From: an uncultured Aeromonas sp.
GTDB taxonomy: Bacteria > Pseudomonadota > Gammaproteobacteria > Enterobacterales > Aeromonadaceae
Length of the DNA stretch: 61,171 bases
Reading direction: 5' to 3'
Assembly: GCA_945957575.1 (NCBI GenBank)
Contig: CAMFLW010000007.1
Coordinates: 1 to 61,171, forward strand
In this document: piece by piece, positions 55,875-61,171 of the stretch
Numbering within the stretch: position 1 is the stretch's first letter
Layout of the letters: each line of letters begins with the position of its first letter
Position numbers and translations under genes: made by a program
Notes under the pieces: generated by a model
The model's database searches: none
What the model was told of the DNA's origin: nothing
The model's input: the letters and a program-made list of their open reading frames with translations, nothing else

Positions 55875-56597
55875 TCAATCAGAGCTGGCGGGCTTCTGCG
55901 GCAACTGATCAAACGTGCCGGAAGCCTGCGGTAGCGCCGGTGCGGTTTGCACGGCCTGGCCGCCGTGGAAGACCGGATCCTGTGCCACTTCCTTGATGCC
56001 GTTGATGCAAAATTGCATACCCATGCAGACCAGCAGGAAGCCCATGATGCGGGTCATGGCGTCGATGCCGGTGGCGCCGAGGATCTTGCAGACCGGGTCG
56101 GCCAGTTTGAGCACGCCCCAGCTGATCAGGCTCATCAGGGCAAATGCCGTTACCACACCGCCATAGATGGACAGACGCTCGTACTCGTCAGGCAACTCGG
56201 CAATCTGGGCGGCGCCGCTGATCACCAGTGCCATGGTGCCCGGCCCGCACATGCTGGGCATGGTGAGCGGTACGAAGGCGATGCTCTGGTTGATCTCCAC
56301 CCCGCTGGACTGGCTGGGGGCGGGGAACAGCATGCGAAAACCGATAAAGCCGATGATGAGGCCGCCCGCCAGGCGCAGGCCCGGGATGGATATCCCGAAC
56401 AGATCCAGGATCGAGGAGCCGATGAAGAAGGTGATGCAGAGGGTGCAGAACAGATAGAGGGCCGCCAGATTGACCTGACGGCGCACGTGTTCGCGCGACA
56501 TTCCCTTGCTCAGCCCCAGCAACAGGGTGGCCGTGGTGGGCGGGTTGACCATGGGCAGCAGCGCCAGCAAGGCGAGAAAGACGACCTGAAAGAACAT
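55875..56597 (-). CDS. MarC-family membrane protein
   Basis: 240 residues with six hydrophobic helices over the first 205, then a Pro/Ala-rich cytoplasmic tail. The N-terminal pattern LLALLPMVNPPTTATLLLGLSKG matches MarC/YchE (NAAT) proteins. Despite old naming, MarC has no shown role in multiple antibiotic resistance; transport of amino acids has been proposed for some relatives. A 129-bp gap separates it from the gene transcribed after it upstream. Confidence 0.88.
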   Translation of the reverse strand: MFFQVVFLALLALLPMVNPPTTATLLLGLSKGMSREHVRRQVNLAALYLFCTLCITFFIGSSILDLFGISIPGLRLAGGLIIGFIGFRMLFPAPSQSSGVEINQSIAFVPLTMPSMCGPGTMALVISGAAQIAELPDEYERLSIYGGVVTAFALMSLISWGVLKLADPVCKILGATGIDAMTRIMGFLLVCMGMQFCINGIKEVAQDPVFHGGQAVQTAPALPQASGTFDQLPQKPASSD

Positions 56598-56693
56598 GTT
56601 GAGCCTCGGCTAAAGAGTGAAAATCAGGGGGCGACCAGATGGCTGACCCAGAGGGAGGCTATCTTATACTGGCAAAGTGAACGCCAGCAGTAC

Positions 56694-56721
56694 AAAAAGC
56701 CCCGAAACGGGTTCGGGGCTT
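56694..56721 (-). terminator. Terminator of the MHS transporter gene
   Basis: On the minus strand AAGCCCCG and CGGGGCTT, nine-base loop, then T5. It starts five bases after the transporter stop. Confidence 0.88.
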
Positions 56722-56725
56722 GGAG

Positions 56726-58042
56726 TCAGGCTGGTTGTGGCTGCTGTTGCCTGATGGCCCGTTGCTGGAACCAGAGCCAGCAGCCGATGACAAAACCCAG
56801 CACCGACAGGCTCACCACATAGTGGGAGGGGGCCAGCATGTCGCTCTTCATCCACAGGGTCACCGCCATCGGGGTGAGGCCACCGAAGATGGCGTAGGCC
56901 ACGTTGTAGGAGAACGACAGACCGGAGAAGCGCACCACCGGCGGGAAGGCGTTGACCATCACGTAAGGCACGGCGCCGACAATCCCGACCGCAAAGCCCG
57001 CCAGCATGTAGAGCGGCACCAGCTGGCTCGTACCGGCTGCCAGACCGTGATAGAAGGCGTAACTGGAACCTGCCAGCAGCAGGGAGCCGAACATGAAGGT
57101 GATACCGCTGCCCAGCAGGTCGATCAGTCGGCCATAGAGAATGCAGCCAAGGGTGAGGGCGACGATGGCCAGCGAGTTGGCGGTCAGGGCGTCGGCCGGG
57201 CTGATGCCATAGACCTTCTGCAGGTAGGTGGGGGTCATCAGGATCACTACCACGATACCGGCGGAGAGCAACCAGGTGAGCAGCATGGAGACCACCACGC
57301 GGCTCTTGTGGCTGCGCAGTACCGTCTTGAGGGGCAGCTCATCGGCCAGCGCCTTGTTGGCCTGCATCTCGGCAAAGACAGGGGTTTCATGCAGCCAGCG
57401 ACGCAGGTACATGGCAACGATGCCGAAGATACCGCCCAGCAGGAAGGGCACTCGCCAGCCCCATTCGCTCACTTCGGCCGGGGTCAGACTCTTGTTGACC
57501 GCAGTGGCGATGAGGGAGCCGAGCAGGATACCGGCCGTCAATCCCGCCGTGAGCGTGCCGCAGGCAACCCCGACCCGCCGGGCGGGCACGTGCTCGGCGA
57601 CAAACACCCAGGCGCCCGGCACTTCACCACCGATGGCGGCGCCTTGCAGGATGCGCAGTCCCAGCAGGGCGATGGGAGCACCGATGCCGAGCACCCCATA
57701 GGTGGGCAGTAGACCGATCAACAGGGTCGGCAGCGCCATCATGATGATGCTGAGGGTGAACATCCGCTTGCGACCGATGAGATCACCAAAGTGGGCCATG
57801 ATGATGCCGCCAAGCGGGCGGGCCAGATAACCGGCGGCGAAGATGCCGAAGGTCTGGAACTGGCGCAGCCACTCGGGAATGTCGGTCGGGAAGAACAGCT
57901 CGCCGATGACCACGGCGAAGAAGACGAAGATGATGAAATCGTAAAACTCCAGCGCACCGCCGAGGGCGGCCAGACTCAGGGTTTTGTAATCCTGCCGGTT
58001 GAGGGGGCGGGCGTGATCGTGCTGTTGTGTCACTGTCGTCAT
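56726..58042 (-). CDS. MFS transporter, metabolite:H+ symporter (MHS) type
   Basis: 438 residues, 12 predicted membrane helices. The MHS/ProP signature elements are present: ALEFYDFIIFVFFA in TM1, GDLIGRKRMFTLS in loop 2-3, and RILQGAAIGGEVPGA in TM4. Related to ProP and YdfJ; the substrate is not deducible. Shine-Dalgarno AAGGAT precedes the ATG. The 178-bp region to the divergent PP-loop gene probably holds both promoters. Confidence 0.92.
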   Translation of the reverse strand: MTTVTQQHDHARPLNRQDYKTLSLAALGGALEFYDFIIFVFFAVVIGELFFPTDIPEWLRQFQTFGIFAAGYLARPLGGIIMAHFGDLIGRKRMFTLSIIMMALPTLLIGLLPTYGVLGIGAPIALLGLRILQGAAIGGEVPGAWVFVAEHVPARRVGVACGTLTAGLTAGILLGSLIATAVNKSLTPAEVSEWGWRVPFLLGGIFGIVAMYLRRWLHETPVFAEMQANKALADELPLKTVLRSHKSRVVVSMLLTWLLSAGIVVVILMTPTYLQKVYGISPADALTANSLAIVALTLGCILYGRLIDLLGSGITFMFGSLLLAGSSYAFYHGLAAGTSQLVPLYMLAGFAVGIVGAVPYVMVNAFPPVVRFSGLSFSYNVAYAIFGGLTPMAVTLWMKSDMLAPSHYVVSLSVLGFVIGCWLWFQQRAIRQQQPQPA

Positions 58043-58220
58043 ATCCTTATGTTTCCCATCGTTTTTTTAGTTATTGTTCAGCCCGGGCAAGGGGCATATA
58101 CAGGTGATCGAGAGTATGCTGCTCGCCTCTTGCATGTAAATCGCGCAATTCGCAACACTGTCTTGCATCTTTTTGGGGCTGCCTTTTGGGAAACCCGGAG
58201 CGCCCCGCGACGGAGGATTG

Positions 58221-58895
58221 ATGGAAAAGAAACGGGTACTGCTCTCATGGAGCAGCGGCAAGGATTGTGCGTGGGCTCTGCATCAGCTGCGGCAAGATCC
58301 GGCCATCGAGGTAGTAGGGCTGTTCACCACCCTTAATCAGGCGTTCGAACGGGTGGCGATGCACGGGGTGCGCAAGCAGCTGTTGACCGAGCAGGCTGCC
58401 TGTGTCGGTCTGCCCCTCATCACCATCGATCTGCCCTGGCCCTGCAGCAACGAGGATTATGCCCGCATCATGACCGGCTTTATCGCCGATGTGGTTGCGC
58501 AGGGGATCCGCCATATGGCGTTTGGCGATCTCTTCCTTGAGGATGTGCGAGCCTACCGGGAGAAACAGCTGGTCGGTACCGGCATCGAGCCACTGTTCCC
58601 GCTCTGGGGCAGCAATACCCGTGAACTGGCGCCGCAGATGGTGGCGGCGGGGTTGAAGGCGCGGATCAGTGCTCTCGACCCGAACAAGCTGGATGCCAGC
58701 CTGGGGGGTCACGATTTTGACGAGGCACTGCTGGCGGTGCTGCCGGAGGGCGTTGACCCATGCGGCGAGAACGGCGAGTTTCACACCCTGGCCTATGATG
58801 GCCCCATGTTCTCCCGTCCGCTCGGCATTCGGGTCGGCGAGACAGTGCTGCGCGACGGCTTTGTCTTTACCGATCTGCTGCCAATCGAGGATTAA
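58221..58895 (+). CDS. Dph6-like ATP-dependent PP-loop protein
   Basis: 224 residues of the Dph6/MJ0570 ATP-pyrophosphatase family. The PP-loop is SWSSGKDCAWAL (about 9-20), and the C-terminal GENGEFHTLAYDGP is the second family motif. In eukaryotes and archaea relatives amidate diphthine on elongation factor 2; bacteria lack diphthamide, so the function here is unknown. ATG 58221 has GGAGG before it; the in-frame ATG at 58173 would add 16 residues without a Shine-Dalgarno. Confidence 0.9.
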   Translation: MEKKRVLLSWSSGKDCAWALHQLRQDPAIEVVGLFTTLNQAFERVAMHGVRKQLLTEQAACVGLPLITIDLPWPCSNEDYARIMTGFIADVVAQGIRHMAFGDLFLEDVRAYREKQLVGTGIEPLFPLWGSNTRELAPQMVAAGLKARISALDPNKLDASLGGHDFDEALLAVLPEGVDPCGENGEFHTLAYDGPMFSRPLGIRVGETVLRDGFVFTDLLPIED

Positions 58896-58953
58896 TTATC
58901 GGGCGTCAAATGCTCCCTTTTGCAGGAGCATTCACAGATTTGAGAGGCGGGAT

Positions 58954-58978
58954 GGGGGCACTATTGGCCCCCTCTTTT
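58954..58978 (+). terminator. Terminator after the Dph6-like gene
   Basis: GGGGGC and GCCCCC, seven-base loop, then TCTTTT. A further dyad AATGCTCC/GGAGCATT lies just upstream at about 58913-58932. Confidence 0.8.
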
Positions 58979-59001
58979 GATTCAAGATGACAACCTGCCT
59001 T

Positions 59002-59721
59002 ATGAAACACATCTCTCGTCCGGCGCTGCTTGCCTCCTTGCTGGCGGCCGCCCTCTCTCTGCCTGCGGTAGCAGGTCAAGCCGCTACCGTTCAGCCGGTT
59101 CCTGCCGGTGTTACCACTGTGACTCTGGCCCAGCAGGCCCCCATCCACTGGGTCTCGGTGGAGCAGATTGCCAAGAGTCTGGATGGATTGCCGCCGATGG
59201 CGGTCGGCTTTGATATCGACGATACCCTGCTCTTCTCCAGCCCTGGTTTCTATCGCGGCAAGCAGGAGTTCTCTCCCAACGACGAGAGCTACCTGAAGAA
59301 TCCGGCCTTCTGGGAGAAGATGAACAACGGTTGGGATGAATTCAGCGTACCGAAAGAGGTGGGCAAGGCGCTCATCGCCATGCACCTCAAGCGCGGCGAT
59401 CACATCTATTTCGTCACCGGTCGTTCGGCCACCAAGACTGAGACGGTGAGCAAGACCCTACAGCAGACCATGAATATTCCGGCCGACCAGCTCAACCCGG
59501 TGATCTTTGCCGGCGACCAGCCGGGGCAGAATACCAAGGTGCAGTGGCTCAAGGATAAGCAGATGAAGATCTTCTACGGCGATGCCGATGGCGACATCAA
59601 GGCGGCGCAGGAGGTCGGCATTCGCGGTATTCGTCTGCTGCGCTCGGCCAACTCCACCTATCGGCCACTGCCGCTTGCCGGTGCGCTGGGGGAAGAGGTG
59701 ATCATCAACTCCCAGTTCTGA
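59002..59721 (+). CDS. aphA: Class B acid phosphatase AphA
   Basis: 239-residue secreted HAD-type nucleotidase/phosphotransferase. Signal peptide about 1-24 ([15 protein letters not shown]), then [17 protein letters not shown] and the catalytic Asp pair in [19 protein letters not shown] and [11 protein letters not shown] are HAD motifs 2 and 4. Closely matches E. coli AphA through to VIINSQF. ATG 58987 is a possible longer start (five extra residues); neither has a clear Shine-Dalgarno. Acts in the periplasm as a homotetramer in known members. Confidence 0.95.
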   Translation: MKHISRPALLASLLAAALSLPAVAGQAATVQPVPAGVTTVTLAQQAPIHWVSVEQIAKSLDGLPPMAVGFDIDDTLLFSSPGFYRGKQEFSPNDESYLKNPAFWEKMNNGWDEFSVPKEVGKALIAMHLKRGDHIYFVTGRSATKTETVSKTLQQTMNIPADQLNPVIFAGDQPGQNTKVQWLKDKQMKIFYGDADGDIKAAQEVGIRGIRLLRSANSTYRPLPLAGALGEEVIINSQF

Positions 59722-59743
59722 TCGCATGGTGTGCAGCAGATGT

Positions 59744-59777
59744 AAAAAGGGCGGGGCCATCGGCACCCGCCCTTTTT
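59744..59777. terminator. Bidirectional terminator between aphA and convergent gene
   Basis: AAAAAGGGCGGG and CCCGCCCTTTTT around a ten-base loop, with poly-A and poly-T on the two sides, so it works both ways. Confidence 0.92.
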
Positions 59778-59798
59778 GCATCCGTCATCAAGCTCTGG

Positions 59799-60065
59799 TC
59801 AGTCGTCTGCCCATGGCATCTCGGGCAGGCTGTCGAGGAACTCGCCATAGCGGGTCAGATTGAAGGGGCCCTGATCGGCCTCCATCGCCATCAGCTCGGC
59901 ACCGAGGGCGCAGGCGATATATTGCAGTGCCTCTTCCCGCGGGGTGCCCTTCATCACCAGTCTCATCAGGGTAGCTTTCACGTGGGGCGGGTGACCGTCG
60001 TTGAGCTGGTTCTCCACCATCTCCAGCAGTGCGTCTTCGTCAAAAAATTCCTGAGAGTCGTTCAT
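59799..60065 (-). CDS. Hypothetical acidic protein, 88 residues (DUF1841-like motif)
   Basis: Small acidic cytoplasmic protein. The central stretch GHPPHVKATLMRLVMKG and then TPREEALQYIACALGAELMA resembles the helical motif seen in DUF1841-type proteins (NPP-V-x-x-x-x-x-RL-x-x-x-G-x-x-x-EA-x-x-x-IA), but it is shorter than that family. Function unknown. The ATG is close to the AT-rich region shared with the divergent HDOD gene. Confidence 0.75.
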   Translation of the reverse strand: MNDSQEFFDEDALLEMVENQLNDGHPPHVKATLMRLVMKGTPREEALQYIACALGAELMAMEADQGPFNLTRYGEFLDSLPEMPWADD

Positions 60066-60182
60066 CGGTTTTTCGCATCAGTGAATGAGGCGCGCAGTAT
60101 AACCCGAAGCGGAGCGGCTCCCGTTTACCATCCACATAAACAATCCGATCACGCAGCCATTTGTTACTCATAATTAACGGGA

Positions 60183-60198
60183 GTTTGCCGCGGCAAAC
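60183..60198. promoter_or_regulatory. 16-bp perfect palindrome before the HDOD gene
   Basis: GTTTGCCGCGGCAAAC, symmetrical with no spacer, 24 bases before the ATG. CATAAT at 60169-60174 just upstream looks like a -10, so this lies where a repressor would block. The regulator is unknown. Confidence 0.4.
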
Positions 60199-60221
60199 AG
60201 GTTGGAACACAGATAACATGG

Positions 60222-61055
60222 ATGGACACGCCTATGCCCACGATAGATTCCCTGCTGGCTGAGCCCAAGCTACTGCCCCAGATCCCGGAAGTGATGCGCG
60301 ATTTGATCCAGACCTTCAATGAAAAGGATCCGGATCTGCTGAAGATCAGCAAGCTGATCAACAAGGACCCTGTCATCTCCGCCAAGTTGCTGCGCCTGGC
60401 CAACTCGGCCAAATTCGGCAGTAGTCGTCAGATCGGCACCGTCAATGAAGCCGCGGTGCGGCTGGGGTTGGCGATGGTGCGCAACATGGTGCTGGCTTGC
60501 GGGCTCACCGAATCGGTCAAGGCCGTGCCCGGCATTGACCTCAAACATTTCTGGGGCGGCGTCTTTAACGTGGCGGAGCTGGCGCGTCGTCTGGCGGTGA
60601 AGAAGGGGATGAGGGGAGATGAGGTCTTTACCTGCGCCCTGCTCTACGATCTCGGTCGCTTGGTGATGCATGTGGGCTTGCCGGAAAACACCGTCCATCA
60701 CATCCACGATCTGGAGTTGCACAAGGGGCGGGCCAAGGCGGAAGAGCTGGTGGTCGGCTTCAACTATGCCCAGGTCGGTGCCGCCATGGCGCGATACTGG
60801 AAGTTCCCCGAGACCATCAGCAACGCGGTGGAGTATCACTACAACCCCATGCTGGCCAAAGAGTTCTCCGCCGAGGCTGGGCTTATCCATCTGGCTATCG
60901 TGCTGGCAGCGCAATCCGATGTGGGTGAAGAGGCGCCACCCGAGTGGCCTGTCAAGGTAGCGGAGAAGCTGGGGCTCTCCTGGGCCGATTGCGCCGCCCA
61001 GTTCACTGCGCTGCGCGAGCAGGGTAATGGCTATGCCGGGTTGCTGGCTGCCTGA
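60222..61055 (+). CDS. HDOD-domain signalling protein
   Basis: 277 residues, essentially one HDOD domain (about 12-210). HDOD is an HD-related domain without the full catalytic residues and is thought to act in signalling or regulatory protein contacts. Signature segments are INKDPVISAKLLRLANSAKFG, VNEAAVRLGLAMVRNMVL and HHIHDLEL..EELVVGFNYAQVGAAMARYWKFP (shown only in part). No output domain is attached. ATG at 60234 is an alternative start. Divergent from the 88-residue gene. Confidence 0.9.
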   Translation: MDTPMPTIDSLLAEPKLLPQIPEVMRDLIQTFNEKDPDLLKISKLINKDPVISAKLLRLANSAKFGSSRQIGTVNEAAVRLGLAMVRNMVLACGLTESVKAVPGIDLKHFWGGVFNVAELARRLAVKKGMRGDEVFTCALLYDLGRLVMHVGLPENTVHHIHDLELHKGRAKAEELVVGFNYAQVGAAMARYWKFPETISNAVEYHYNPMLAKEFSAEAGLIHLAIVLAAQSDVGEEAPPEWPVKVAEKLGLSWADCAAQFTALREQGNGYAGLLAA

Positions 61056-61076
61056 GCCCGTTTATCCCATCTCATC

Positions 61077-61100
61077 AGGGGCCAATATGGCCCCTTTTTC
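61077..61100 (+). terminator. Terminator after the HDOD gene
   Basis: AGGGGCCA and TGGCCCCT around ATA, followed by T5. Confidence 0.9.
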
Positions 61101-61113
61101 ATGGCCGATGGTG

Positions 61114-61170
61114 CTACAGGCTTGCCAGCCCGGGAGTGACGGGGCACTCTTTGCCCTTCACTTTCCGTTT
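61114..61170 (-). CDS. Possible C-terminal end of a minus-strand gene cut by the window edge
   Basis: The frame on the minus strand reads KRKVKGKECPVTPGLASL and stops with TAG. Its position beside a terminator fits a convergent gene whose body lies outside the window. Eighteen residues are not enough to identify it. Confidence 0.25.
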   Translation of the reverse strand, partial: KRKVKGKECPVTPGLASL

Positions 61171-61171
61171 G

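Overview
The window reads as chromosomal DNA of a GC-rich gammaproteobacterium, most likely Aeromonas. AceF, Lpd, AcnB, TldD, MreB, RNase G, YhdP and AphA are all close to the enterobacterial proteins, while a complete Vibrio/Aeromonas-type MSHA type IV pilus locus lies between csrD and mreBCD. The genus call is inference from gene content and order. I see no tRNA, rRNA, CRISPR array, insertion sequence or prophage.

Layout. (1) 1-2.7 kb: the end of aceF and all of lpdA (pyruvate dehydrogenase E2/E3). (2) 2.8-8.3 kb: a GAF-GGDEF diguanylate cyclase, a convergent chemoreceptor, and a two-part patatin/beta-barrel protein of the PlpD (type Vd secretion) kind. (3) 8.4-13 kb: acnB behind a structured leader, then a CSS-type EAL phosphodiesterase. 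(4) 13.1-15.7 kb: a non-covalent-looking aldonolactone-oxidase-like flavoprotein and a COG0523 (CobW/YjiA) GTPase, joined by a short duplicated start region. (5) 15.7-21.8 kb: an RND pump and lipoprotein adaptor divergent from a TetR regulator, followed by a decaying HsrA/EmrB-type MFS gene broken at two short tandem repeats and by deletions. (6) 21.8-26.8 kb: a second CSS-EAL phosphodiesterase, a 0.5-kb gap, csrD (mshH) and a D-cysteine desulfhydrase/ACC-deaminase-like gene. (7) 26.8-43.9 kb: the MSHA genes mshI to mshQ, 17 genes on one strand. (8) 44.1-52.7 kb: mreBCD, maf, rng and yhdP. (9) 52.7-61.2 kb: a Dabb-domain protein, a nitrilase, tldD, a 69-residue unknown protein, a MarC-family protein, an MHS-type transporter, a Dph6-like PP-loop protein, aphA, an 88-residue unknown protein, an HDOD protein and the edge of another gene.

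How the genes fit together. Second-messenger control is concentrated here: one GGDEF enzyme with catalytic and inhibitory sites, two EAL enzymes with periplasmic CSS-type domains, CsrD with both domains degenerate, and MshE, whose N-terminus carries the c-di-GMP-binding MshEN repeats and powers the pilus encoded next to it. The MSHA genes follow the order known from Vibrio cholerae, with secretory genes (mshI-mshF) first and pilin genes (mshB-mshQ) after them.

Oddities that stand out: the repeat-disrupted MFS gene; short duplications of gene ends at 14.5 kb and 36.1 kb; the AT-rich, internally repeated N-terminal half of MshQ; a terminator with no gene in front of it at 23.65 kb; and two convergent terminators sharing the same outer arms. 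I did not find a clearly new multi-gene defence or biosynthetic system.
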